64,000 bases of DNA from Serpula lacrymans var. lacrymans S7.9 (taxonomy: Eukaryota > Basidiomycota > Agaricomycetes > Boletales > Serpulaceae): assembly GCF_000218685.1 (NCBI RefSeq), contig NW_006763294.1, positions 1,932,126-1,996,125 of the forward strand. Direction: 5' to 3'. Shown one piece after another: positions 14,847 to 26,152 of the stretch. The notes under the pieces are model-generated. The model did not search any database and was not told where the DNA came from. It saw only the letters and a list, made by a program, of their open reading frames with translations. Each line of letters opens with the position of its first letter. Position 1 is the first letter of the stretch. Made by a program: the position numbers and the translations under genes.

Positions 14847-16749
14847 CTACACTGGTATGGCTACCATATGAGGCAGGTGACTTCCTATGTTATCTGTAGT
14901 GTTCACCTGAACCAACTTCCAACCCGCCTCGTTCAACAGATTCACAATCTGCACCAAGGTCCTCTCCATCGCATTGAAGTGCACGTACATCGAAAGATCA
15001 ACGATGTAAGGTGCGATATTAGCAGCCCCCATATTTGCGAGAAGAGGCTCAGGAGGAGAACGAAACTTGAAGTCGCCGACTGTAGTTTCGTCCGGGCACG
15101 AATATGGTATTATGCTGTCGATCACCAGTAGCTTCGTCTCCGAACTTGCAGCAGCACGAAGACGTCGAAGAATGCGGGTGATATATTCGTCGGACCAGTC
15201 GTGCATGATTTGCTTGAGCACAAAGACTTTCACATCGTTCCTGGGCTGTACGTCAAAAAAGTCATGTGCTGTATAGTGATAGTGTGCTCATTGTCAGGAA
15301 ACTTTTATCGCGAAGCAAGAAGGCATGGATGGTCTCACACTGATATTCGATACACCCAGTTTTCAGCGCTTCTGGAAATATCTGCTCGCAATGCTACCAG
15401 AGGGGAAGTGTTGAACGTGCTTTGAAGGACTAATAAGCTATGCAAAACGTACCTTCTGGCCTTCTACAACTACCGAGGGCCTATCTTGCACGATGTACTT
15501 CAAATTAGGGTAATTCTTTGCCAAAGTCAGACTCGAAACCCCTATCCCTCCGCCGACATCCACTACTACATCTCCAGGCACTAATGAGTCCCAAGCAAAA
15601 CCTAACAATGTCCTCCCTTTAATATATCTCTGCAGTGACTGGTGGGGTGTTACGAACCTTTAAGGATGGATTCTACTGGTTGAACGCTGTTGACACCATC
15701 CATAGCAACACCGAATCGCTTGAATCGCAAGGTGTTGAATGGTTGTTCGAACCAAGACCAGACTCCCTTATCATAATTAAATGCTCGCATCATAGGGGTA
15801 TTAATAGGTCCGTCGTCGAAAGCTGTCTTTGAATCCTGTAAATGTTCAACAGCATATCCTGCACCTTTGTAGTCTTCGTCTGTGCTATTTTCAACATGCA
15901 GCAAATTGGTCAATAAATGAGCGAAGCACTACAAAAGAGGAAGGCACACCAATGACCGATCAGTGCTGATAATCCGTTAGTACCATGGTGCTTTTCCAGA
16001 GGCCTGCCGCAATCGTATTTATCCTCAATTGAGATCTTTGAAGTATTTAAACTGAAGGGAGAACTAACTTTTCGAATAGCTCTGAGACAGACTTCCCCGT
16101 ATCGCAGACAGATGACAAGCGATTGTTGACAAAGACATCTGGTGCAACCTCCTTGAAGATATGGTACGTGGCAAGATACCGCAAAAATCGCGCTGGATGA
16201 TGCGACCGCAGATATATCTTCAATTAAGGATATCACAGATTGACATTGTGCTTACAGAGTTTAGTAGAGTCAACGTTGGCCTTACTTGCGATATCCTTGA
16301 CGTGTAGTCCCTATGGCACACATACAAACACGATATGAGACTAGATCAGAAACATCGATCATAATATCATCAGACTTACTTGCGGCCCAGCTTCACGAAG
16401 AATTTCGACTGTATTGGTTTCTATCGCTGCTCTGAGACTTACAGGAAGATAATACTGGAGTTATGATCAACGTTTGCGGAGACCTTAAAGGAAGCAATAT
16501 ATATACCGAGCCCATTGCGGCGAATATTGAGGTCTGTGGTTGTTGAACTGCTGCAATCAGCTGGTAGGCAGCGGAAGTGATCAGAGTGGCCGCCTGTTCC
16601 ACTGCAGCACCTTGCACCGCTCTTTCTTTCTCTGGTGAATATGCATCATCGAGGGACGGAAAAACAGCACCCCGCTCTTCACAACTACGTTCGATTGCAT
16701 CCACTGAATCAGATATGATTTTAAGGAGGGCACGCAGAGGGGAGGTCAT
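14847..16749 (-). CDS. O-methyltransferase, plant-type family 2 (SAM-dependent)
   Basis: About eight exons. The N-terminal helical dimerisation part begins MTSPLRALLKIISDSVDAIE. A winged-helix part follows (GLHVKDIASKANVDSTKL, then RYLATYHIFKEVAPDVF), then SLLG-like FKRFGVAMDGVNSVQPVESI. The SAM-binding glycine motif VVVDVGGGIGVSSLTLAKNY lies near 15530-15570. VFVLKQIMHDWSDEYITRIL carries the catalytic His-Asp typical of this family, and LVQVNTTDNIGSHLPH is near the end. Such enzymes methylate phenolic or flavonoid-like secondary metabolites. The substrate is unknown, and no other pathway gene is adjacent. The frame looks intact. Confidence 0.85.
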
Positions 16750-17039
16750 GGTTATGTGTAGGATTGAAGGCTCCGCTTTGTCAGCGCTTTAAGGTGTACA
16801 GGAGGATCTGATTATTTGGTTACCATTCCGACGCAGCAACCTGGCATGTCAATGATATTACTATGACGGCCGATATAGCGCTGATACAAAGTCAGAGTCT
16901 ATCGAGCCTCAAGATGAGTGTATCAATAATGTCAGTAGTCGGAGCAAGGGATCAAAACGATTTTGATTTTGTATATAATTACTTCGCAGTGATCAATAAC
17001 CACTTTGATAGCCTATGAGCTGTCATTCTTATTACTAGT

Positions 17040-17363
17040 CACCGCGGGCATGGAAGGATAACTAACAGACAAGCCGGTAGGCCTATAGGGTGGTGATTCA
17101 TGCACAAACTACGGTGGATGATTGGTTACGGCTCAACTTTCGAGCCCGGCCAATGTCCGGCATAATATTTTTCAAAATCCGATGTACCTTCAGCTATTAT
17201 ATTTGTATTTAGCAAAATTCGAGCAAGGCCTTTGATGGGCGATCAACGAAAATACATTTTAATTAATTTCTTTGATCCAGCGAGTGTGATTTGGGCAAAA
17301 GCCAGTGTGATGAGAGATCGAGCGAGCGTGCAATTCAACATGTCAACATAGGATTTCAAGCGA
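17040..17363 (+). repeat. Left terminal inverted repeat of the 7.9 kb transposon
   Basis: This stretch is the reverse complement of 24167-24937 once the 459 base insertion in the right copy is removed. Similarity runs from the outer CACC to the inner boundary TTCAAGCG, with a few substitutions and one short rearrangement near 17077-17090. The kinase stop codon lies only 37 bases beyond its inner end. Confidence 0.9.
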
Positions 17364-17399
17364 TACAGTAAGTACATGTCATGTAAAAAAAAATCCCTC

Positions 17400-20227
17400 T
17401 CAGCCACGAACACGACTGGACATGATGTCAATCTCTTGTGATGTTCTCATCTTTGTAGCCGAACTCTGTGAAAAAAGAGGTGACATGAGATGTAGTAGAA
17501 AGGATCCATCAGAAAAAGAAAACATACTGCTGTCTGCAAGGAAGGGAGTCCGAAATATACACAATACTGGTTGCATTTGTGCAACAAGGGGAAGTTGTCT
17601 AACGTCGCCGTCCAGTTTCCTTCGCCAAAATTATCGGCAAAGTCTCTGGGAAAGGATGAGAACCAACCACATGGAGGTAATAGAGCCTTACTTGGTAGTG
17701 ATAACCTGGCAGTCAGTCAATATTCCACCGGACCCTGACAAGTCAAATGTAAGTACGAAAAGGAAAGCAAAAGAGACTAGCTTATATTAACTTACCTTGA
17801 AAATCTGAGATGAACACAAGGCCTTGCGAGAAATGATATTGAGTGTGTTGTGCGAAGCATAGGAAGGTTGCAATCTCCAGTTCAGGCGGAGCAAGTTTGT
17901 GCCGAGGAGCTGCACTATTGTTATTGATATACTTCACGAAGTTACCGTTTATCTTCTCCTCGAGAAGATAAACGGCATTACGCAACTCTCTGCTGTCTTG
18001 GGGGATGGCCAAAGCGGCGTGGACGACTCGAAGTCGGGGGATTGCCGGGGGAGGACAGTCAAGGGGCCTTCGAATAAGCTTGTCGTCGACGAAGTTATAA
18101 ACTAAAGCCAACAGGCTTGTTGCCCAGTAAAGGCAGTTAGCCTCGTCGAGCATCTTCATTAGCTCATCCTTGATGGCCAGTCGTTTGCGCCCGCCTGAAG
18201 GACTTGATGGTGTACCACTCTTTTCGGCTCCCTGTACTGTTTCTCTGTAAAAGCAACGTTTTGCTACTATAGCCTCTACCTGTAGAATATTTTCCTCTGC
18301 TGGCAGAGCTTCAGTTAGATCATATGACGCTGGGTGGCATGTCTTGAAGCTACCGGCTGGCCCCAGCATTGCTTTTGAGCTGCAGTCAACTGTTAAAGTG
18401 ACTAGAGGGCAATTGACCTTGCTCATGACATCGAAAGGGACCCGCTTCTTTAGAAGCTCAGTGAATGGGATCGAAGGGACGAGGAACAGGACATAGATTC
18501 CTATGTCCGTATTTACTTCACTAGCACGTTAATAGATGTTTTAGATAGAAATATAGGTTGACTTACATATCGGCTTTGCTAGGCGTCGAACATCTCCTTG
18601 TGCCTTCATGACACGCTCAAGAACTGCCTTGTCAGGCATGCTGAATGGCGGGATATTGGGATTAGTAGCAGCCTTGGAGAAAAGTCTTGAGGGCAGTGAT
18701 TGGCTGCTAGAGCTTGAGGGAGTGAGGGGGCGTAGTTCAGACGTCTTGATGGAGTGTTTGCTGTGGAATAGGCTTGACATTGATGCTGTGCTGCGTGTAT
18801 TGTTACTACGACTGTCATATTCACCCTACATGTGGTAAGTATCGTCTCCAATAATGTGAGGGCCATTGGCATACCTCCTCTGACACTGGTGCTTTTGAAC
18901 GCACAGATACCGACTCACGTGCGGGGATGGAAGATTGGCCTGGCGCCTTTCGCACACGAGTCTTTCTAGCTCGTTTCCCACCACGTGTTGCTGCAAGGAA
19001 TATCTAGTAAGGCCAGTTGCTGTAAGTATAGCGCAGTAAAAGTAAGTAAAATGTATAACCTTGTCCATCGGACCACCAATATCATCATCGTCTGACGATA
19101 TTCCGGGGCTCTGAACCTCTTCATTGCGTGAGCGTGCTTTGGCATGCCTATCTTCTTCCTTCCATAGCAAGACATCTTCAAATTCCTCCTTTGACACCAA
19201 GAGAATGATGGGAACTTTCACGTTTGGTGAAAACTTGGGCGTGTTGTCCTTTGCTGATGTGCGGAAGAAAAAATCGTGAAGGACCAGCCGCTCAGAGTAT
19301 TGATGAGGCTCTTCGGGGTCGTAAATGAGGAGTAATGGAGCCTTCAGCATCTGTAAAGACTCGAGTGCCAGCTGATGGTCACAAGACCAGACCACCCACA
19401 AACGCTTCAGGTGTTCAATCACTATGTTGCGTAGTTGGCCACATTTAATAGAGAGCGGTACTGTAATGTCTCGTTCAATATTCTCAAATAATAGTACATG
19501 TGAGTATCCTTGAAATATTGAAGTACCCAAAGACTCACCCCAACCAGCTCTGTTCCAGATTTTCCTTCGTCCTTCACATGATGGAGAGCTATCCGGATTG
19601 TGACTTGACGTTGAGGAGCTACTGTTGATGCTAGCATTTTCGTGCGGTGGTGGGCGTGGAATGCATGGTTCTGAGTATATCCTATGGCTTGGGAGACGCT
19701 ATCAGCACTGACACTAGCAGACGAGGGGATAAGAGGGGGAGGCATAACGCTAGATGTAGCATGTCCCACCCCAATATGCTGCCTAGGGAATGACTGTTCT
19801 GGGATTTCATAATGTGTGTTTGGTAAGTAACTTGAACACGCACAGGTGAGCTGGAAATTTTACTCACCGCCACGTTGTGCGGCCGAAGAAGCCTTGACAA
19901 GAGCCTGGCGCGAGTCGGCATCAACACCATGTGCCCGGGAAGCCACTTTCGTGAAATCTAGATTTGATCCTTAACATATACATTGAATTACAGAAGACAA
20001 TCAGACATACCGACAATTTCACCAGATATTGCACTGGTACTATGACCATGACGTTCTCCAGTTTCCGCACGCTTGCGCTGATAATGCTCGACGCAATCTG
20101 AACAGCAGTGGCGACCGGTCCCATCCCTACCCTTGATATACAAGAACCGGACAGACTTATCAAATTCTGTACGACAACGATGACAACTTTTAGTTGGTGG
20201 GCCTTCGATAGTGGGTGTGAAGTCCAT
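17400..20227 (-). CDS. Transposon-borne zinc-finger / alpha-kinase protein
   Basis: ATG 20227 gives MDFTPTIEGPPTKSCHRCRT with a paired-cysteine motif (CHRC near residue 15, CCSDC about 25 later). A long low-complexity and central region follows. It includes VLLFENIERDITVPLSIKCG and RLVLHDFFFRTSAKD, the latter recurring in a relic at 50755-52117. The C-terminal kinase domain shows the ATP lysine in VEAIVAKRCFY, AVYLLEEKINGNFVKYINNN, VFISDFQG, LTDCQVITT, the glycine loop FGEGNWT (17612-17626 on minus) and the zinc-binding HKCNQYCVYFGL. All are marks of alpha-kinases. Exons join in frame to a TGA at 17400-17402. Its role in transposition or host signalling is unknown. The kinase looks catalytically complete. 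Confidence 0.82.
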
Positions 20228-20811
20228 GGCGGCTAATTTACTTACTGTTCTCCCCCCATTCCTGGTGTAGTTTATATGGATCCTTGAAGATGAGTTGTAG
20301 TCCGAATGGATTCGGGTCGAGTCGAGTCAAATTTGAGAACTCCTCGGCACAAAGATAACAATGAGGACTTTGCCAATCTGAGTGGCTGGCGACTCACCAA
20401 TGGGCCATCCTCGAACAACACGCGGACAAGGATCAATATGGATATGTCAAAGCTGGTGATTGCAAATTGACATGAGGAGATGGGAGATCTTCGCGGAGAT
20501 AATGTCAGTGAAAACAAATGAGGAAGAGGCAGGCACCGGTTAAATGAATTGCGTGCAAACACGATCTGATTAGCCTTACGGTTTTGTCTGAAGTGCGTAT
20601 CCAAGTGTCTATTGAGCGGATCTTCCATATCCTTTCTGCCCATAGGATCACTTGAAGAACTGACTCCACTGCTTACACTGAACAGGCTGTGGATCAAATA
20701 GGAAGTGTACTATTGGACTGTGCATCCTATAGGTGAGTGTTCAAATTGCAGTGCCCCACGTGCATCAGCCAAGTGCTAACACTATCCAGGACTGTCAACG
20801 CCCTGCAGGCC
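20228..20811. promoter_or_regulatory. Divergent promoter region between the kinase and integrase genes of the transposon
   Basis: About 580 bases separate the two start codons. Open frames here are short and unconvincing. It most likely drives both genes. No clear TATA box was identified. Confidence 0.4.
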
Positions 20812-22581
20812 ATGCCTAACCCTCAAGGTACCAATGGGTATAAGGTATCCCCTGGTAGGCTTGCATAAACGACACTCCAAGGGTGTAATGCTCACTTTCT
20901 GTCCTTTTCTCACAGCTCCAGACATTTTAATCCGACCATTGGTGGAACAATTCGTCGCAGATGGATACACAAATCCAGAAATTGTCACTAAACTCAAGGA
21001 CTACTATGACACGGACCGCTACTCATTTTCGTAAGCCTTCTAGCTGTAATACTACAATACACTGACACATTTGATTAACTATAGTCTCGCTTTACTGAAG
21101 AAAAAACGGATGGTTTGGGGCTTGAAGAGTGCTCGGGGCCAGGCACACTCAGTTGATAGTGTGGGGCCTACCATTGAACGTGTTCGTGAGCGGTTCCCTC
21201 ACCAGGGGTCACACGATATGAGAGTGACTTTGCGACAAGAGGAAAGGGTGATGGTGCCTCGGTAAGTTGTTTCACTTTTCACACAGTGGCAGTCACAAGG
21301 ACGTTAGTATACTAGGCAGGTAATACTAGACTACATGAATCTACACCATCCAGACGAAGTAAAAGGACGTCGAAAACGCCGGCTGAAGCGTAGTTATTTC
21401 TGGACAGCAGGTGTCAATGAACTGTGGTGTTTTGACCAGCATGATAAGTGGAGACGCTTTCAGCTTTTTTTTCACGTTGGACTCGAGCCCTTCTCCGGCT
21501 ATGTACTCTGGCTCAAAGTCTGGTGGACTAACCATAATCCGCGTCTGATATGTGGATGGTATTGTGATGTCGTGGAGAGATTGGGTGGTGAGTCTCTTTC
21601 TCCGGTGTTTCAACTGCTTGGCTGCCAATTGCTGACTTATACTAGGGATGCCTCTAATCACACAAAGTGACCCCGGCACTGAAAACAATGGTATCGCAAA
21701 CGGCCATACATTACTTCGTCATATGCAAGACCCGGCTTTAGACAAGACCCTGCAACATACGTTCAAAGGATCTCACCGGAACATTAAGCCTGAGATCTTT
21801 TGGGGCCAATTTCGAAGACGTTGGGCGCCGGGATTTGAGGCTCTCCTTGACTGGGGGGTCAACGAGGGCCTTTATGATGCTGACGATGCTCTTCAACGGT
21901 TGCGTATATCCATTTACCTAAGCAAAGCGGCCACAACTGACACAAACCTGTAGACTAGTCTTCCACTATGTATTTATCCCCTGGATACAACAAGAACTCA
22001 ACTGCTTCATTGAGAGGTTCAACGGTTCAAAGCCCCGACGAAACTCACACAAGTTACTACCTCATGGACGCCCTGTAGATATCTTCAAGAACCCGGAGCT
22101 TTTTGAGTCACGCGATTTTGCTGTAAGTTCATAGTATCATTTCCACTTTGTCATATACTTATAATACATACATCTACAGGTTAAGGTGCATCCGCCGTAT
22201 CTAACAGAAGTGCGAGACAAGTATGCACCACCCGATCACCCTGTTTTTCATCTGGTCCCGCCGGCCTTTTCGTTACAGGCACGCACATTCTGGGATGCTG
22301 CCAACTACCCTCAAGTTGGCCGAGAAAACATATGGGACATCTATTTACACTTACTCCAGCAGTTCCGAGATCAGCCAAACAACATGGAGTTGCGTACTGT
22401 GATGGCCCTTTCAGTGAACTCTAATGAGGAGGATGAGTCCGAATTCATGCCAGTCATGGAGCTTCCACCCCACCGGCAACGGAGGCGCGTTGTAGGAGAT
22501 GCACCACAGAACACCGGGGGCTACTCATCTGACGAAGCTGATACAGATTTTGAGTATGAGTGGACAGACGACTCGGATTAG
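20812..22581 (+). CDS. Integrase-like DDE transposase of the 7.9 kb transposon
   Basis: ATG 20812 (MPNPQ) is spliced to APDILIRPLVEQFVADGYTN. A helix-turn-helix-like stretch follows (YTNPEIVTKLKDYY, then SLALLKKKRMVWGL), and RERFPHQGSHDMRVTLRQ precedes the catalytic core. The triad is visible: Asp in LWCFDQHDKW (21434-21436), Asp in ITQSDPGTENNG (21669-21671) and Glu in ELNCFIERFNGS (22012-22014). Exons join through introns near 21031, 21261, 21590, 21906 and 22123 with no break. The acidic C-terminal tail ends at the TAG at 22579-22581. This is the integrase-core family seen in mushroom and fish genomes. It is the likely transposase. Confidence 0.87.
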
Positions 22582-23229
22582 CTTAGGCCTTTTAGTATGT
22601 GTTCTGGTCTTTCTTGTTTTCTTGAAATGCACTTTGGATATCAAATCATTGTATTGTACATAGAATAGCTAAATACAACAATGAATGTTTCTATGGAATC
22701 ATGCTTTGGGCCCGAGAACTTGAGTTCTGGAATGCACAACTGTGCAGATGCTGTAAGGAGCAACTCACACCGAGTTTATTTGTAATTTAATATGGGAATT
22801 GTACCTTCCAGTCTCTTTGAGATCTCCTTGATCTTCCAAGCATGTGAGTACAATGGGATTCCATTGTGCGTCGGCGGAGACCATTGTTTTGGCTTTGCGT
22901 TGAATCATTTGGTTAGTGCGGGCTAATATGAGACATATGACCACAAGAAAGAGCTGGAACTGACTGTGCATTACTGTATTGGCGTGAGCATGTGGTTGAC
23001 GCGAAGCTCTTCAAGAATGTGTCGCCAGAATTGCATGAAAAGATTTACAGTGCTGTCTGAACAGCTGATTATTCCGAGATCGTGAAGTACACACGTGATG
23101 TTGATTTGTTGGACCTTAGCTATTGTTCTCACGCATGAAAATTCTGCAACTCTGTCAGACTGCCGTGTTTGTAGATCTCAATAATTGTCAACTATGGGCT
23201 GTAAGTCTATGCTGCCTCAAGCAAACAGC
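22582..23229. other. Spacer inside the transposon
   Basis: Non-coding 650 bases between the integrase and the third gene. Only a short antisense frame is present and it resembles nothing. It should hold the integrase 3' UTR and the next promoter. Confidence 0.4.
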
Positions 23230-23237
23230 TATAAAAG
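23230..23237 (+). promoter_or_regulatory. TATA box of the viroplasmin-like gene
   Basis: The octamer TATAAAAG stands 66 bases before ATG 23296, with a pyrimidine-rich stretch between. This is a usual TATA placement for a fungal gene with a short leader. Confidence 0.6.
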
Positions 23238-23295
23238 GTACGGGTGAGTTCACAATTATCATCCAGACATACTTACCTCCTCCTTCCAAATTGCA

Positions 23296-24109
23296 ATGAC
23301 TCAATCTCCTCCCCCTGGTCGTTCAAACTCTTCCAAGCAGCCTGAACGCTCCGTGAGTGAAGATTGCCTCAGCGACGAGGAAGAAACTATGAGTAAGGCC
23401 TTCTCATGTTTCTGATTATTGCACTAACTTACGTGTACCTCCAGACATCCTCCTTTCTCTCCTCTCATCCGTAACCTTGAGTAGGAGCAACGCTATGCTC
23501 ATGATGTCCGCTGTTCTTGGCAGTGCCCGCCCTTCAACTCCATCAAGTCCCATATACACCAGCTCTTCCCCATCTTCCTCAATAGTTCAAGGGTCGCTTG
23601 CCGCCAGCTCTACTGTGGTATCTGGTCCTTCAGCTGCTGCTTCTTCACGCACTCCTGCTTTGGGTGCCGCCGCTTCTCCGCTTACTCCTGCTTTGGGTGC
23701 CAGTGCTTATGCGACAGTTTCTCCGATCACCACCAGCTCTCCTCTTTTCACCACAGCACTTGGCTCACTCGCTACCCCTGCCGCTCCACCTGGAGGTAAT
23801 GTGCCAAATGTCTCACAGGCTATCACTCGCACATACCTCGGCCAGGTTTATGAGGTTCCTGATGCTGGGACAGCTGGTCCCTTCTATTTGGTCACCAGAG
23901 GACGTAGAATTGGTATCTTTGCTGCGTGGTAAGTGACCTTTGACTCGTCGACTTCGAAACTGTCTCATCTCTATTTTCTCAGGCAGTCTACCTCTCCTCT
24001 CGTTATCGCTGTCAGCCGCGCCGTTTTTACTCGCTGTCCTTCTATTTCCGCCGGTATCACAGCCATGCAGAACACAATCGAAGCGGGTGAGGTGGAGATC
24101 TTACCTTGA
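23296..24109 (+). CDS. Viroplasmin / RNase H1 N-terminal-like protein of the transposon
   Basis: Three exons. The N-terminus MTQSPPPGRSNSSKQPERSV is acidic to polar. A long Ser/Ala/Pro/Thr-rich linker follows, with a repeated TPALGA unit. The C-terminus has FYLVTRGRRIGIFAAW, then, across an intron at 23930, QSTSPLVIAVSRAVFTRCPS and AMQNTIEAGEVEIL. This last part has the Y-x-V-x-x-G-R-x-x-G-I-x-x-W ... V ... F pattern of the caulimovirus viroplasmin / RNase H1 N-terminal domain, which binds RNA-DNA hybrids or dsRNA. The role in the element is unknown. Its stop lies 58 bases before the right TIR. Confidence 0.65.
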
Positions 24110-24166
24110 GGAGAGGGGTTGTCAGTATATGTGTAATACTTGTAATTTCTTGATGTATTTGGACGC

Positions 24167-24937
24167 TTGAAATCCTATGTTGACATATTGAATTGCACGC
24201 TCGCTCGATCTCTCATCACACTGGCTTTTGCCCAAATCACACTCGCTGGATCAAAGAAATTAATTAAAATGTATTTTCGTTGATCGCCCATCAAAGGCCT
24301 TGCTCGAATTTTGCTAAATACAAATATAATAGCTGAAGGTACATCGGATTTTGAAAAATATTATGCCGGACATTGGCCGGGCTCGAAAGTTGAACCGTAA
24401 CCAATCATCCACCGTAACAAACATCATCATTTCGTCCGTTTTGGTGGCCTGGCTGGGTCACTTGAAATATTTTTAATATATTACTTTGTGGTATATCGAC
24501 TATATTTTAACGAATTTTTTGAGTGACAGCTGAGATGGTTTATGGCCAGTTTTAGGCTGCCAGCAGCCCAGCCAATAGTCTAGTGTTTTTGCTGTATTGA
24601 CACCGAAGGGGGGCACTCTGCACGCCACCGTTATTTTGAAGCAGACCTTATTTACAAGATATCGATCGACTATCATCAATATATTGAATTAGGTCAGCAA
24701 GGGAGACTAGCCCAGCCAATACGAACCTAGTTTTCAAAAGACCAGCAGCATGTCAACCTAAAACTGGTCACAAACCATCTCAGTTATTACTCAAAACTTT
24801 TGTCACAAATTATATATTAATAATATTTCAAGTGACCCAGCCAGGCCACCAAAACGGACGAAATGATGATGTTTGTGCATGAATCACCACCCTACCGGTA
24901 AGGCTTGTCTATTTATTATCTTTCCATGCCCGTGGTG
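24167..24937 (-). repeat. Right terminal inverted repeat of the transposon, interrupted by a MITE
   Basis: Reverse complement of the left TIR at 17040-17363, but split after ...CCACCGTA by a 459 base insertion at 24418-24876. Its outer end is followed by the TAGT duplication at 24938-24941. Confidence 0.88.
24418..24876. mobile_element. MITE nested in the right TIR
   Basis: The insertion begins ACAAACATCATCATTTCGTC and ends in its reverse complement. Its inverted repeats run for over 50 bases, and a second pair of inverted segments near 24521-24560 and 24740-24800 (around AAACCATCTCAG) lies inside. It has no coding capacity. The left TIR provides the uninterrupted version of the site, so the borders are certain to a few bases. 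The exact target duplication is unclear because the repeat end overlaps target bases. Confidence 0.85.
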
Positions 24938-25012
24938 TAGTGCATACCGGAAGCATCCGAGTCTAAGTCCCAACTAGGGAATTGCTACATTTCTTACTAG
25001 TATCATACAGCC

Positions 25013-25625
25013 ATGGCTAGGAGTTTGGACGAACAAGAGTCAAAACATAGAAAGCGTGCTGATTATGGGTACTTTCTGTCCTACAGAACTCGCTGGTTAG
25101 CTCTTTCTCTCATGTCATACTGGACATTCGTAGGCTCAGCCGCGTTTCCTCCACCTCAAGGAGCGATAATGACCAATATTCACACATCAACAATTCAGTT
25201 TATTATCATTTGTTCGATTCAATCGTGAATGCATATTTGATTCAGCACTGTGGCCTTTCTCCTTCACAATCTACACAGATTGGACTGGTCGTTTCATCAC
25301 ATTGTCAGGTGAGCATAGCTAATGTATCATTTCTCGTAATCGTAGACTTGTACCGACAAATACTCAAATCCTGTAGTTTTTTGCTCCTCTTTCGTTCCCG
25401 CAGGTCCTTAACTTGGGCTTGAGAGTTAAAAGTCTTGGAAAGAGCTCGGTAACATATGAAGTAGGAGTGTTCGAGGAAGGAAAAGATTCTCCAGCTGCCG
25501 TCGGAGGATATACGCATGTTTTCGTCAAGAGCAACTCGAGGAAAAGCACACCTATCGGCACAGATATGCGGGAAGGCCTTATCAAAGTACTTTCTTCGTC
25601 GGTGAAGCCATGTGCTAAACTATGA
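25013..25625 (+). CDS. Thioesterase / 4-hydroxybenzoyl-CoA thioesterase-like (hotdog fold)
   Basis: Three exons give about 155 residues. The core reads YRTRW then, across the intron at 25094, SDNDQYSHINNSVYYHLFDS, which is the R-W-x-D-x-D-x-x-x-H-x-N-N pattern of acyl-CoA thioesterases of the hotdog fold. GLVVSSHCQFFAPLSFPQVL and SSVTYEVGVFEEG complete the domain. It should hydrolyse a fatty acyl-CoA thioester; the substrate is unknown. The 7.9 kb transposon ends 75 bases before the ATG, so the promoter may have been displaced. Confidence 0.85.
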
Positions 25626-26152
25626 AACCTCGTTCGCCCATTTCAGTCCTTATTATATGATTGTTATGATCCTTTGTAAGCTAACGCAAAGATGTCCTGG
25701 ATGGGGAAAACCTTACTCAATTCTTTGATGACTGTCAGACGTACGGACGAAGGATTTTGAGCTCTGAATCAGTCCTAAATCCTGGCAGCCCACAATGCAC
25801 AACTACTTATTAGAGTGGTGCGTTGTGAGTATCGCCGATGATTTAGGTGAATATCGCTAACGTATGTGCAGATAAAGACTAGTTTATTTGTCAAGTAAGA
25901 TGGCTAGGTCGTTTGACAACGAGTCTCGCAAAACGAGACCATGGACATCTCACAATATGTCCCCGCCATGCCGCATCATCAGTCACCATCATGATGTCTC
26001 TTATTCATTCCAATATCTCACCACAGAGCTCAGAGAGCTCAGTGGGTTCTATTTCATCTTCACGCCGAATTTTCCTCTGAATATCAGGCGCTCCTAATAT
26101 TTGAAAACGTTCTAGATTAGCTGAACTCTTTCGCAATAGATCTCGAGCTGTT

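Larger units (their letters stand above)
17040..24937. mobile_element. Complete DNA transposon carrying integrase-like transposase, alpha-kinase and viroplasmin-like genes
   Basis: The element starts CACCGCGGGCATGG and ends with the near-complement CCATGCCCGTGGTG. It is bordered on both sides by TAGT (17036-17039 and 24938-24941), a 4 base target duplication. Inverted repeats of about 320 bases flank three genes: an alpha-kinase gene (minus, 17400-20227), a DDE integrase-like gene (plus, 20812-22581) and a viroplasmin-like gene (plus, 23296-24109). All three read without frame breaks after intron removal. Integrase-type cut-and-paste elements with 4 base duplications are known as Ginger elements; whether this belongs there is inference. 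Intact genes and matching TIRs suggest recent activity. Confidence 0.88.
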
